From Candidatus Levyibacteriota bacterium (GTDB lineage Bacteria; Patescibacteriota; Microgenomatia; Levybacterales; UBA12049), in NCBI GenBank assembly GCA_016182205.1, contig JACOXW010000011.1, positions 1 through 52,752 on the forward strand: DNA of 52,752 nucleotides. Reading direction: 5' to 3'. Below the pieces are notes generated by a model. The model saw nothing but the letters and a program-made list of their open reading frames with translations, did no database searches and had not been told where the DNA came from. Within the stretch, counting starts at the first letter, position 1; every line of letters starts with the position of its first letter. This document shows positions 26,210 through 35,496 of the stretch, in pieces. The translations under genes and the position numbers were made by a program.

Positions 26210-27967
26210 ATGCCTAAAATCGCAAAAGCATTACTAACATGTGGCATATTTTCTCTTTTATTCTTAGGCTACTTCCACGAGATTACAGCGATGACCCAGG
26301 ATTTAGGAAGACATATACTCACTGGTCGTCTTATTCTGGAGACGAAAACAGTTCCGCAAATAAATCTTTATTCTTATACATTTCCATCATTCCCTTTTAT
26401 CAATCACCACTGGCTCTCTGAAATAGTCTTTTTTCTTTTACAAACTGCCGCGGGGTTTTCCGGATTACTTTTTATCACAACTTTTGTTGTAGTAGTTGCA
26501 TTTTTTTTACAATTTATTTTCTTGTATAAAAAGGTTTCCTTTCCAATTCTTATTCTGTCTTCTATTCTATACACTACGGTTCTTTTTGAACGTACAGATT
26601 TGCGGCCTGAGATATTTAGTTTTTTCTTTCTCTCCTGTTTTATCGTTATTCTTTTTATAAATAGACAAAAACCGACTAAGCTCGTTTTTATCCTGCCGTT
26701 ACTCTCGCTGCTTTGGGTGAATATGCATATTTATTTTTTTGTTGGTATTGTTGTTTTTTTTCTCTTTCTTGTAGATCACATATTGTTAAAACGGACGGAA
26801 ATCAGAAGCGCAATCAGACAAAAAACATTCCCTAAAGAAACTTTTTTTCTTCTTCTATCTCTTGCTTTATCTCTGGCTGCAGTCTTTATCAACCCTAACG
26901 GAATTTCGGGTGCACTGTATCCTCTTTCTGTTTTTAACAATTACGGGTACAGTATAGAAGAAAATCAGACAGTGTTTTTTCTCTGGACTCTATTTAGGAA
27001 AGAGACAATTTTTTCTTTTTTGGCTGTTACCTCAGCACTCTTTTTCTTTTTACTTCTCACCATAAAACAGAGCACAATGATTATGTGGTCTTTAAGTATC
27101 GTCTTTACACTCGCGGCATGCATCGCAATACGAAATTTTCCACTTTTTGTTTTTGCGACTTTTATTCCTTTCACGTTTCATGCTGATTTATTTTTTAAAG
27201 CACTAAGAAAGAATTTGAAAAATAAAACGCCATTTTTTACCAACCACCGGGTACTATTTTTATGGCTTATTTTCTTTCTTTTATTTTTCCTTCTTATCTT
27301 CAGAATATATCTAGTTGTCAACAAATATCAGATTAGTACAAAAGAGGCAATTGGCGCAAACCGTGGTGTCGACTTCTTTTTAAAGCACCAGCTCAAAGGA
27401 CCAATTTTTAATAACTTTGACATTGGGAGCTACTTAATTTATCGTTTGTACCCAGGGGAACGTGTATTCGTGGATGGCCGGCCGGAAGCATATCCCGCAT
27501 CTTTCTTCAAAAATACCTATATTCCGATGCAAGAAAATCCCTCTATGTTTGAAAAACAAGACGCAAGATACCGTTTCAATACGATCTTTTTTTCACACAC
27601 GGACCAAACTCCCTGGGCACAGACTTTTATTTCATTTATCGTAAAGAATCCGCAGTGGAAAATCATTTATCTGGATGATTTTGTAATTATTCTTGTCAAA
27701 AAAACACCGAAAAATGCTTTTTTGAAAGAAATCAATCTTGCAGAGTTTCCGCTCCCCTCAACTCTTGATACCTTGCAACTCTTTCGTTTTGCCAATTTTT
27801 TTTCTTTGATCCAACTCTCGCAAAAAGAGATGGAGGCCTATCAAGCGTTGCTTGGAAAAAACCCACAAAGCTGTGCGGTACTTTATCGTTACAGCAATTT
27901 GCTTATTAAGGAACAAAATCCGGCCGGCAGTATCTATGGAAAGCAGTTTGATTCATTTTGCCAGTAA
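26210..27967 (+). CDS. polytopic membrane protein, possible GT-C-like glycosyltransferase
   Basis: A 585-aa protein with about ten hydrophobic segments in the first 370 residues and a soluble C-terminal part with helical, repeat-like composition. Near the N-terminus, a loop after the first membrane segment reads TMTQDLGRHILTGRLILET and then INHHWLSEIVFF. This is in the place where GT-C enzymes keep acidic and His residues. The soluble region has FNNFDIGSYLIYRLYPGERVFVDGRPEAYP, a conserved-looking segment with Asp and Gly. I recognise the type (common in this genome group) but not its function. It is the third gene of the comM run. Confidence 0.6.
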   Translation: MPKIAKALLTCGIFSLLFLGYFHEITAMTQDLGRHILTGRLILETKTVPQINLYSYTFPSFPFINHHWLSEIVFFLLQTAAGFSGLLFITTFVVVVAFFLQFIFLYKKVSFPILILSSILYTTVLFERTDLRPEIFSFFFLSCFIVILFINRQKPTKLVFILPLLSLLWVNMHIYFFVGIVVFFLFLVDHILLKRTEIRSAIRQKTFPKETFFLLLSLALSLAAVFINPNGISGALYPLSVFNNYGYSIEENQTVFFLWTLFRKETIFSFLAVTSALFFFLLLTIKQSTMIMWSLSIVFTLAACIAIRNFPLFVFATFIPFTFHADLFFKALRKNLKNKTPFFTNHRVLFLWLIFFLLFFLLIFRIYLVVNKYQISTKEAIGANRGVDFFLKHQLKGPIFNNFDIGSYLIYRLYPGERVFVDGRPEAYPASFFKNTYIPMQENPSMFEKQDARYRFNTIFFSHTDQTPWAQTFISFIVKNPQWKIIYLDDFVIILVKKTPKNAFLKEINLAEFPLPSTLDTLQLFRFANFFSLIQLSQKEMEAYQALLGKNPQSCAVLYRYSNLLIKEQNPAGSIYGKQFDSFCQ

Positions 27968-27968
27968 A

Positions 27969-27977
27969 TGTTACACT
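27969..27977 (+). promoter_or_regulatory. extended -10 of the P-type ATPase gene
   Basis: TGT-TACACT, just after the stop of the membrane protein, eight bases before the ATG at 27986. Confidence 0.55.
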
Positions 27978-27985
27978 AGGATGAG

Positions 27986-30352
27986 ATGGAAAAAGGACTC
28001 ACCACACATGATGCGTTACAAAAATTACAGCAGTTTGGTAAAAATCAAGTTGTAACAAAAAAACAGTATTCTCCTGTATCTCTTTTTGTTTCTCAATTTA
28101 TTTCAACAATTAATCTTATTCTTATTTTCGGTGCAGCTTTTTCAGCAGTAATCGGAGATAGTATTGATGCTTTTTTTATCCTTGCTGTTATTATCATAAA
28201 CGGAATAATAGGCTTTGTGCAGGAATATAATGCTGAACGTTCGATCGAAAAACTCAAAACGCTTATCACGCCAACTGCTCGGGTTCTGCGTGACGAAAAA
28301 GAAGTGCAAATCCCAACAACCGATATCGTCCCAGGGGACATTGTGATTCTTGTCGAAGGAGAACGAATTCCTGCAGACGGAAGGATACTTTCAAGCCACC
28401 AGTTACACGTTGATGAATCCATCCTTACCGGAGAATCTTTCCCGCTCATAAAAGCTTACCGCGATACTGCGCTTTCTGGAACACTGATTACGAAAGGCAC
28501 AGGATCTTTACTGGTTGAGAAAACAGGAATGGATACCCGTTTCGGAAGCATTGCAAAGACTCTTGAATCAGTAAAAGCGGACAGAACGCCTTTGCAAAAA
28601 AAACTCTCCACGCTGGGAACAATCATTACACTGCTTGTAATCTGCATCAGTATTTTGATTGTTTCCTTTGGCATATTCAATCATAAACCCCTAACTGCAT
28701 TAATCTTCGTGGCGGTGAGTATTGGGATCTCAGCGATTCCTGAAGGGCTTCCTGCTGTTGTAACAATTGCTCTTGCAATCGGCACGAAACGCATGGCAAA
28801 GAAAAATGCAATAGTTCGAAAGATGCCTGTTGTTGAAACATTGGGAGCTATTCAAGTTGTCCTTATCGATAAAACAGGAACACTGACTCAAAATACCATG
28901 CGTGTAAAAAATTTCTGGGCCGTTTCAGAAAGTATTATGCCGTTACTATTCAAAGCGTGTCTTTTGGGCAATACGGCAACGATGATTAAAAATACAAAAG
29001 GAGAATTCGATATTGTCGGTGATAAAACAGATGGAGCATTACTATTATGGGTAAATGAAAACCATGTGGATAAAGAACATTTGTTAGCAACAACTACTAT
29101 TGTTGAAGAATATGTTTTCGATCCGGAAGTAAAAACGATAACAACAATTGTAAAGGAGAATAAAGAAACACATATTTTTGTCCGCGGTGCTCCAGAAACA
29201 CTACTCCAGCAAAGCGAACTGCCGAAATCTGAAAAAGATCGCATTACAAAACATATTGAGCAATTTGCAAAAGAAGGGTTTCGTGTCATTGGCTTTGCCA
29301 CTAAGATAGAGGAACATACGCAAAATCTTTCCCGGGAACACGTTGAAGAACATCTCCGTTTTTTAGGATTTGTCGGAATTTATGATCCACCACGGAAAGA
29401 AGCAAAGCAAGCAGTATTGGAAGCACAGAAAGCCGGAGTCCAAACAGTTATGGTAACTGGAGATAACGAGCTGACAGCTCTCACGATCGCAAAAGATGTA
29501 GGTCTTATTGATAAAACAGAAGATGTTGTCACAGGAGACCAGTTAGACTCGCTTACAGATAAAGATCTGGAAGATGTTATTTTACGCACGAGAATATTTG
29601 CCAGAACAACACCTGAACACAAGTTACGTTTAGTAACCACATTTAAAAGATTAGGCTATATTGTAGGCGTGACTGGCGACGGAGTAAATGACGCGTTAGC
29701 CCTAAAACGTGCAGATGTCGGCGTGGCAATGGGAGCAAGCGGAACTGATGTTGCGAAAGAGGCCAGTGACATCGTTCTGACTGATGACAACTTTGCAACA
29801 CTTATTCATGCAATTGAAGAAGGGAGAACAATTTATAGAAATATCGTAACATCAATAACTTATTTGCTGGCTGGAAATTTATCAGAGCTATCCCTTATTT
29901 TCTTTGCGTCATTCTTTGGCTTCCCAACACCTCTCCATCCTTCACAAATACTATGGATAAATATTATTACCGACGGGCTGCCGGCATTGGCACTTGCTGC
30001 GGATGTGAAAGACCATCGCGTGCTTGGAGAAAACCCACGAGATCCAAAAGAACCGCTTCTTAATACACAAAGACTAACAACAATTCTTGTGCTTGGTCTT
30101 GGACTTGGAACTCTCTTTTTAATTACTTTTTTACTTCTCCATCAGAAAGGAGCAGAAAATTACGCACGAACATTTGTCTTCAATATGATAATCGGAGTCC
30201 ATATGATAATGGTTTTTGTTATCCGTAAACGGTCTATTTTCCATATAAATAAATACCTTTTCTTAGCAGTCATTATCAGCATTATTGCCCAGATTTTTGT
30301 TAATATCTCTCCGCTTTTTCAGACAATTTTTGATCTTCAACATACCTATTGA
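27986..30352 (+). CDS. P-type cation (Ca-type) ATPase
   Basis: An ATP-driven cation pump of the SERCA/PMCA branch, 788 aa. The order is an N-terminal cation-ATPase domain (LTTHDALQKLQQFG), the actuator loop LTGES, and M4 with AIPEGLPAVV. The phosphorylation site follows (DKTGTLTQN), then nucleotide binding, MVTGDNELTAL, and the hinge TGDGVNDALALKRADVGVAMG. The M6 segment LWINIITDGLPALALA carries the Asn and Asp used for Ca binding in SERCA. It is compact, with short C-terminal helices. The site residues favour Ca, though Mn or other cations are possible. Confidence 0.92.
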   Translation: MEKGLTTHDALQKLQQFGKNQVVTKKQYSPVSLFVSQFISTINLILIFGAAFSAVIGDSIDAFFILAVIIINGIIGFVQEYNAERSIEKLKTLITPTARVLRDEKEVQIPTTDIVPGDIVILVEGERIPADGRILSSHQLHVDESILTGESFPLIKAYRDTALSGTLITKGTGSLLVEKTGMDTRFGSIAKTLESVKADRTPLQKKLSTLGTIITLLVICISILIVSFGIFNHKPLTALIFVAVSIGISAIPEGLPAVVTIALAIGTKRMAKKNAIVRKMPVVETLGAIQVVLIDKTGTLTQNTMRVKNFWAVSESIMPLLFKACLLGNTATMIKNTKGEFDIVGDKTDGALLLWVNENHVDKEHLLATTTIVEEYVFDPEVKTITTIVKENKETHIFVRGAPETLLQQSELPKSEKDRITKHIEQFAKEGFRVIGFATKIEEHTQNLSREHVEEHLRFLGFVGIYDPPRKEAKQAVLEAQKAGVQTVMVTGDNELTALTIAKDVGLIDKTEDVVTGDQLDSLTDKDLEDVILRTRIFARTTPEHKLRLVTTFKRLGYIVGVTGDGVNDALALKRADVGVAMGASGTDVAKEASDIVLTDDNFATLIHAIEEGRTIYRNIVTSITYLLAGNLSELSLIFFASFFGFPTPLHPSQILWINIITDGLPALALAADVKDHRVLGENPRDPKEPLLNTQRLTTILVLGLGLGTLFLITFLLLHQKGAENYARTFVFNMIIGVHMIMVFVIRKRSIFHINKYLFLAVIISIIAQIFVNISPLFQTIFDLQHTY

Positions 30353-30362
30353 TAGATAATTG

Positions 30363-30368
30363 TATAAT
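30363..30368 (+). promoter_or_regulatory. -10 box of the metallo-hydrolase gene
   Basis: A perfect TATAAT, six bases before ATG 30375, which puts the predicted transcription start on the A of the start codon. Confidence 0.6.
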
Positions 30369-30374
30369 AAATAT

Positions 30375-31046
30375 ATGGAACAACTGACGGACATCAAATG
30401 GTTGGGACATGCGAGCTTTATGTTTACGGATATGATGTCTGGTAAGCGTATTTATTATATTGACCCTTTTGATCTGAAAGAAAAAAACCTTCAAAAGGCT
30501 GATCTTATTTTTATAACCCATGCGCATTATGATCATTGTTCCAAAGAAGATGTTCAAAAACTTATCACACAAGATACCACTGTTATTGCACCAAGTGATT
30601 GTCTAAAAAATTTAGCAATTCCTCAAAATCTTCAATTTCCTGTTCTACCTAATCAGACATATAACGTAAAAGCGTTCCAATTTATGACAATTCCTGCATA
30701 CAATACTCATCCCGACAGACTCCAGGCCCATCCAAAAGAGAATAAGTGGGTCGGATATATTTTTACGATAAATGGTAAAAAAATATATCACGCCGGTGAT
30801 ACCGATTTCATTCCTGAAATGAAAACGCTTGCAGCAATGCATCTGGATATTGCTATGCTGCCGATGGGTGGAAAATACACCATGGATGTTTCGGAAATGG
30901 CCAAAGCGGCAAATACGATTGCTGCAACCTATACTATTCCCATGCATTATAAACGACTGCTGGGCGAAAACTATAAAGAAGCAGAAGAAACACTGAAAAA
31001 ACTGGTGACGAAATCAGAGGTTAGAATTCTTTCTGAAGTACAATAG
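30375..31046 (+). CDS. UPF0173-type metallo-beta-lactamase-fold hydrolase
   Basis: A 223-aa MBL-fold protein. I choose ATG 30375; an in-frame upstream codon at 30360 overlaps the -10 box. Metal ligands are in THAHYDHCSKED (HxHxDH) and HAGDTDF, with a late His in MHYKRL. LGHASFMF near the N-terminus is typical of the UPF0173/YtkL group. Substrate unknown. Its 3' end overlaps that of pgk on the other strand by 26 bases. Confidence 0.85.
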   Translation: MEQLTDIKWLGHASFMFTDMMSGKRIYYIDPFDLKEKNLQKADLIFITHAHYDHCSKEDVQKLITQDTTVIAPSDCLKNLAIPQNLQFPVLPNQTYNVKAFQFMTIPAYNTHPDRLQAHPKENKWVGYIFTINGKKIYHAGDTDFIPEMKTLAAMHLDIAMLPMGGKYTMDVSEMAKAANTIAATYTIPMHYKRLLGENYKEAEETLKKLVTKSEVRILSEVQ

Positions 31047-32130
31047 ACGAGTCGACTTTCAGCGCCTCAATTCCAGGCAACTTTTGACCACTTAAAAGCG
31101 AGAGCATTGCACCTCCTCCGGTTGAGCAGAAACTAAATTTATCAACAAGACCTTTCTTTTGCAAAAACTCCAGCGTGTCGCCTCCTCCCACCACTGAATA
31201 TGCACCACTATCAATTATAGCTTGAGCAAGCTGCAATGTTCCTTTTTCTGTTCCCCCACCGGTAAGCTCGTCCATTTTCCCAACTGGTCCATTCCAAATG
31301 ATAGTTTTGGCAGTTGCTATAACCTGACGAAAATTTTCAACCGATGCATCGCTCATATCAGTGCCTTCACTGTTAAGCTCAGAAACCAGAAGGATGGATT
31401 TATGCCCGTTTTGAAGCGGTTCTAGTGTCTCATGCTGGACTTTGATAAGCTCTCCTTTCTCACGTGCGATTTTTCCACCTACTAAAACAAAATCAGCAAT
31501 ATGATGCATTTTTTCTACAAGCGGAAGCTTTGTCTCCAATTTTGCCCCACCAATGATAACGACTAAAGGTCGTTTCGGATTACTCATAACCCCTTCCAGC
31601 GCTTCCACTTCTTTTTGTAAATGAAGTCCAGCAAAATGCGAAAGAAACTGAGGGACTCCAACTGTTGATGCATGTGCACGATGTGAAAGAGCAAATGCAT
31701 CATTTACATAAATATCGGCAAGCGAGGCCAACTTTTTTGCAAAGTCGGTATTATTTTCCTCTTCTTCTCTATGAAATCGTATATTCTCTAAAAGAAAAAG
31801 CTGGGGTGTTATTCTCCATCCCTCAAATGAGCCAATTGCTTCTTTTTGCATTTTCGTTTCAGCATTCCAAACTCCAAATTTTTGCTCCAACCACGCTGCT
31901 ACAGGTTCTAGACTAAGAGAAGGCGCAAATTCTCCATGAGGCCTTCCCAACTTTCCAGCAACAATGACTCTAGCGGAATGTTTGAGAAGATACTCTATAG
32001 TAGGAACCGCACAGCAAAGCCTTGTATCATCAAGAATTGCTCCATCAGCAGATAAAGGCACATCGGTATCTGCAAGTAAGAATACTTTTTTTTCAGTTAC
32101 ATCTGCTGCTTGAAGAGTGTTCAGTTTCAT
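31021..32130 (-). CDS. pgk: phosphoglycerate kinase
   Basis: 1,3-bisphosphoglycerate plus ADP gives 3-phosphoglycerate plus ATP. The protein is 369 aa from ATG 32130, chosen because homologues begin near this Met. A start at 32181 would run into the upstream gene. Recognisable are the N-terminal LADTDVPL (family RVDFNVPL, here changed), AGKLGRPHGE, and FHREEEENN in the place of RFHxGEE. ALSHRAHAST and NPKRPLVVIIGGAKLETK follow, then the C-terminal nucleotide-binding GPVGKMDE and GGGDTLEFL. It is somewhat divergent and shorter than the usual 390-400. It lies one base after the CvpA-CAP gene, in the same operon. Confidence 0.93.
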   Translation of the reverse strand: MKLNTLQAADVTEKKVFLLADTDVPLSADGAILDDTRLCCAVPTIEYLLKHSARVIVAGKLGRPHGEFAPSLSLEPVAAWLEQKFGVWNAETKMQKEAIGSFEGWRITPQLFLLENIRFHREEEENNTDFAKKLASLADIYVNDAFALSHRAHASTVGVPQFLSHFAGLHLQKEVEALEGVMSNPKRPLVVIIGGAKLETKLPLVEKMHHIADFVLVGGKIAREKGELIKVQHETLEPLQNGHKSILLVSELNSEGTDMSDASVENFRQVIATAKTIIWNGPVGKMDELTGGGTEKGTLQLAQAIIDSGAYSVVGGGDTLEFLQKKGLVDKFSFCSTGGGAMLSLLSGQKLPGIEALKVDSSIVLQKEF

Positions 32131-32131
32131 A

Positions 32132-33187
32132 TCAATCAGTAAATTCCTGCGTAAACATCTCACCATAAATACCTCCGTCAATCACTCCTATGCCGATTTT
32201 ACCAAAATGCGCTGATAAAATATTTGCCTTATGTCCGGTGCTTGCCATAAGACCTTGCATTGCCAAATCGACATTCGGCGCCAATGCCAGATTCTCTCCT
32301 GCTGAGGTGAATAAAATATTTTCTCTTGTCATGCGATCAAATGGCGACTCTCCACCGGGAGAATAATGAGAAAAATATCCCTCAGCAAACATTTTCCGTG
32401 AATAACTCCGGGCAAGCTCACGAAGCGCAGGATCCATAGCAAGCGGTGACAGGCCACGCTGTAAACGTTCTTTATTTACCAAAACAAGCATTCTTTCTTC
32501 TGCTTGGTTGTCAACTGTCACATCTGTTGTATGAAAATGGAGCTTAACTGTTTCATCGCTCTCAGGTTTAACAGTCAGGAAGTTAAGCGTGTCACTCACG
32601 GCACCTCCAAAAACAGCATTAAGACTCTTTTCAGCTGCCTGGGCGCGAATCACCAAAGGATTGGCAAATTGCGACGACGTTATCATTTTTTTAAGATACG
32701 GAGAAAACGGTAATGCAACAATCATAGTAAAAAGAAATGAAAGAAGAATAACTGCTGAGATAACTGCCGGAATTATGCCAAGTAATGAATTCGTCGTTTG
32801 CAAAAATGCATATGGGACATTCGGAGAAATTAAAGACTGCTGGGGAAGCTTTTTTGAAAGAAATCGCAACAATAAACGAAGTAAAAAATTGGTAATAATT
32901 TCTACTATAAACGCCGTAATAAAGAACCCAAACGCGTTTGCAAATCCAATTGGTATACCAACATACTGTACTAATTGCTCACCTACCGTGTTGTAGAAGC
33001 GTAAACCGGTTGCGAATGCGATTACAAAACTTGCTAAATCAAAACATGCCGCAATAAAACCGATTGAGAACCCTTCAAGTGCATAAAAAATCATAACAAT
33101 TACTATAACAATATCCACCCAATTAAGGCTCAACCTATGAAGTGAAAATGTTTCCAGGTATGAACCAAGCGTTTCAAGAAATGGCAT
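32132..33187 (-). CDS. CvpA-like membrane domain fused to a CAP/SCP domain
   Basis: A 351-aa protein from ATG 33187. The in-frame ATG at 33205 overlaps the -10 box and is rejected. Residues 1 to about 170 hold four hydrophobic helices resembling CvpA (colicin V production) proteins. The C-terminal 120 residues are a CAP (cysteine-rich secretory/SCP-like) domain: VNKERLQRGLSPLAMDPAL, FSHYSP, GENLA and GHKANILSAHFGKIGIG. The His and Glu that form the CAP cavity are present. The CAP domain probably faces outward. Pgk follows directly, an odd partner for a wall or surface protein. Confidence 0.85.
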   Translation of the reverse strand: MPFLETLGSYLETFSLHRLSLNWVDIVIVIVMIFYALEGFSIGFIAACFDLASFVIAFATGLRFYNTVGEQLVQYVGIPIGFANAFGFFITAFIVEIITNFLLRLLLRFLSKKLPQQSLISPNVPYAFLQTTNSLLGIIPAVISAVILLSFLFTMIVALPFSPYLKKMITSSQFANPLVIRAQAAEKSLNAVFGGAVSDTLNFLTVKPESDETVKLHFHTTDVTVDNQAEERMLVLVNKERLQRGLSPLAMDPALRELARSYSRKMFAEGYFSHYSPGGESPFDRMTRENILFTSAGENLALAPNVDLAMQGLMASTGHKANILSAHFGKIGIGVIDGGIYGEMFTQEFTD

Positions 33188-33196
33188 ATACCGATT

Positions 33197-33202
33197 ATTA
33201 TA
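33197..33202 (-). promoter_or_regulatory. -10 box of the CvpA-CAP/pgk operon
   Basis: A perfect TATAAT on the minus strand, nine bases before ATG 33187. The upstream in-frame ATG at 33205 abuts this box, so it cannot be on the mRNA. Confidence 0.6.
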
Positions 33203-33241
33203 CATGACTGTTCACTCTAGTTGTCAGTCCATCACTTCAAT

Positions 33242-33249
33242 GCTATGAT
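33242..33249 (+). promoter_or_regulatory. extended -10 of the first PBP gene
   Basis: TGC-TATGAT, with the TG at 33241-33242 and -10 at 33244-33249. An in-frame ATG at 33250 directly follows the box, and the next ATG, at 33262, is twelve bases after it. Confidence 0.55.
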
Positions 33250-33261
33250 ATGAAGCAGCAT

Positions 33262-35409
33262 ATGAAGAAAAATCAGACCATTTTTTCTTCCCTCCTTTTA
33301 TATTGGAGATTTGTAATTGTTATCGGAATTTTTGTCTTGGGAGTATATTTTCTAGTATTAAAAGACTTACCTTCTCCTACTTATCTTACCAGTGATAAAC
33401 AACCCCAGTCCACACAAATTTTTGATAGAAACGGCGCATTACTCTACACCGTCTATGCACAAAAAAACAGAACATTCATACCTCTCTCTACCATTCCGCA
33501 GTATGTGCAATACGCAACAATCGCAATCGAAGACAAAGATTTTTATCGCCATGGCGCAATTGATATACGTGGAATTATGCGTGCTCTCTATTCAATCATC
33601 TTTCACAAACAAATCCAAGGCGGATCAACGCTTACCCAGCAACTTGTTAAAAATACGTTGTTAACCCCGGAACAAACAATTCCACGAAAAATAAAAGAGG
33701 TTATCCTAGCCTATGCCACGGAAACACTTTATACCAAAAATAAGATCCTTGAGATGTATCTAAATCAGGTGCCCTATGGTGGCACTGCATGGGGTATAGA
33801 AGCAGCTGCTCAAACATACTTCAATAAACATGCAAAGGATCTTGATCTTTCGGAAAGTGCGCTTCTGGCAGGATTACCGGAAGCGCCCACGACGCTTTCT
33901 CCTTTTGGCGCACATCCCGAGTTGGCAAAGCGGCGTCAAGTTGAAGTTCTTCGCAAAATGAGAGAACAAGGCTACATAACACGAGACCAAGAAGAAAAAG
34001 CCATAAACCAAGAGCTGAAATATCAAAAAGCCGTAAATGATATTCAAGCGCCTCATTTTGTTCTCTATATAAAAGATTTACTTGTAAAAAAATATGGAGA
34101 GCATGTTGTAGAAGAGGGAGGATTACGAGTCAAGACATCCCTTGATCTACCTCTTCAGAATTTTGCTCAGGATGCTGTGGCATCAGAAGTAGCAAAACTC
34201 AAATCATCCCGCGTAGGAAACGGCGCAGCTATGGTGACAAATCCGGCAACAGGTGAAATTCTTGCGATGGTAGGAAGTAAAGATTATTTCGATATTGAAA
34301 ATGACGGAAATGTAAATGTCACTTTAGCACTTCGTCAACCGGGCTCTTCTATAAAACCAATCAACTACGCTGTGGGTCTAATAAAAGGATATACTGCGGC
34401 AACACCGTTTGTGGACAAACCAACTTGCTACCCCAGCCCACAGGGACAATATTGCCCGCAAAATTACGATGGAAAATATCACGGTGTTGTGCAAATGCGA
34501 TTTACATTGGGTAACTCCTTAAATATTCCTGCCGTAAAAATGTTAAAACTCAACGGTGTTGATGCGATGATTGCCACCGCTTCAGCAATGGGAATAACAA
34601 CGTTTGATCAACCCCAACGGTACGGACTGTCCCTAACATTGGGAGGCGGTGAAGTAACGATGCTTGAGATGGCTACAGCATTTGGAGTCTTTGCCAACGG
34701 TGGTTACCGTATTGATCTTCACCCTATTCTTAAGGTATCAAACGCAAATGGAAAAGTGCTGGAAGAATATAAACCGTTCCCAAACCCGATCTTTGGCAAA
34801 CAAGTTCTTCCGCCCGGTGTTGCATATATCATTTCTCAAATACTCATAGACAACAACGCACGACTGCTGGGATTTGGACCAAGCTCCGAGCTTAAGATTG
34901 ATAACCAACCAGTGGCAGTAAAAACAGGTACAACAAACGATTTTCGAGACAACTGGACAATCGGGTATACTCCAACGGATCTTGTCGTAGCATGGGTAGG
35001 TAACAACGATAATACTCCGATGGGAGGACTCACCTCAGGAGTAACCGGCGCAGCACCAATTTGGCACAACGTTATGGCTCATATTCTGGAAGGAAAACAA
35101 GCACAATGGCCAAGAAAACCAGATAACGTTATTGGCAAGTATATTTGCTCAACATCTGGTTTACTCCCTTCAGCTCAAGATTCACCAAATAAATGCCCGA
35201 CGCGGTTTGAATATTTCATTAAAGGAACTGAACCAAAGCTAGGTGAACCAAGCTCGCAAAAAGTTTTTGTTGATAAAGGAACCGGCGATCTTGCAAAACC
35301 GGGCCAGACTGACAACGTGGAGGAGAAAGAATCAGTCATTATCACCGACCCGACTGGCGACCGATTTTGCCTGTCCTGCGCACATCCTGAGTTGGCACCT
35401 AAACCATAA
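33262..35409 (+). CDS. class A penicillin-binding protein (GT51 + transpeptidase), first copy
   Basis: Polymerises lipid II and cross-links peptidoglycan, 715 aa. ATG 33262 is preferred because the ATG at 33250 lies against the -10 box. One N-terminal membrane segment is followed by the glycosyltransferase domain, with the catalytic Glu in AIEDKDFYRHG, GGSTLTQQLVKN, and KIKEVILAYATE. The transpeptidase has SSIK (SxxK, in RQPGSSIKP), SLN (SxN) and KTGTT motifs. The C-terminal tail is Cys- and Pro-containing (FCLSCAHPELAPKP) and of unknown role. A paralogue follows 87 bases downstream. Confidence 0.93.
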   Translation: MKKNQTIFSSLLLYWRFVIVIGIFVLGVYFLVLKDLPSPTYLTSDKQPQSTQIFDRNGALLYTVYAQKNRTFIPLSTIPQYVQYATIAIEDKDFYRHGAIDIRGIMRALYSIIFHKQIQGGSTLTQQLVKNTLLTPEQTIPRKIKEVILAYATETLYTKNKILEMYLNQVPYGGTAWGIEAAAQTYFNKHAKDLDLSESALLAGLPEAPTTLSPFGAHPELAKRRQVEVLRKMREQGYITRDQEEKAINQELKYQKAVNDIQAPHFVLYIKDLLVKKYGEHVVEEGGLRVKTSLDLPLQNFAQDAVASEVAKLKSSRVGNGAAMVTNPATGEILAMVGSKDYFDIENDGNVNVTLALRQPGSSIKPINYAVGLIKGYTAATPFVDKPTCYPSPQGQYCPQNYDGKYHGVVQMRFTLGNSLNIPAVKMLKLNGVDAMIATASAMGITTFDQPQRYGLSLTLGGGEVTMLEMATAFGVFANGGYRIDLHPILKVSNANGKVLEEYKPFPNPIFGKQVLPPGVAYIISQILIDNNARLLGFGPSSELKIDNQPVAVKTGTTNDFRDNWTIGYTPTDLVVAWVGNNDNTPMGGLTSGVTGAAPIWHNVMAHILEGKQAQWPRKPDNVIGKYICSTSGLLPSAQDSPNKCPTRFEYFIKGTEPKLGEPSSQKVFVDKGTGDLAKPGQTDNVEEKESVIITDPTGDRFCLSCAHPELAPKP

Positions 35410-35459
35410 AACTATAACGCTTAAGTAAATTCCCTCTTTTCAAGGCGAGATACCTATAG

Positions 35460-35465
35460 TATAAT
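35460..35465 (+). promoter_or_regulatory. -10 box of the second PBP gene
   Basis: TATAAT in the 87-base spacer between the two PBP genes, 31 bases before the ATG at 35497. The leader would be about 25 bases, without a Shine-Dalgarno. Confidence 0.4.
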
Positions 35466-35496
35466 CTGGCTGCAATTCCCTGCCGTTTCTCATTCT

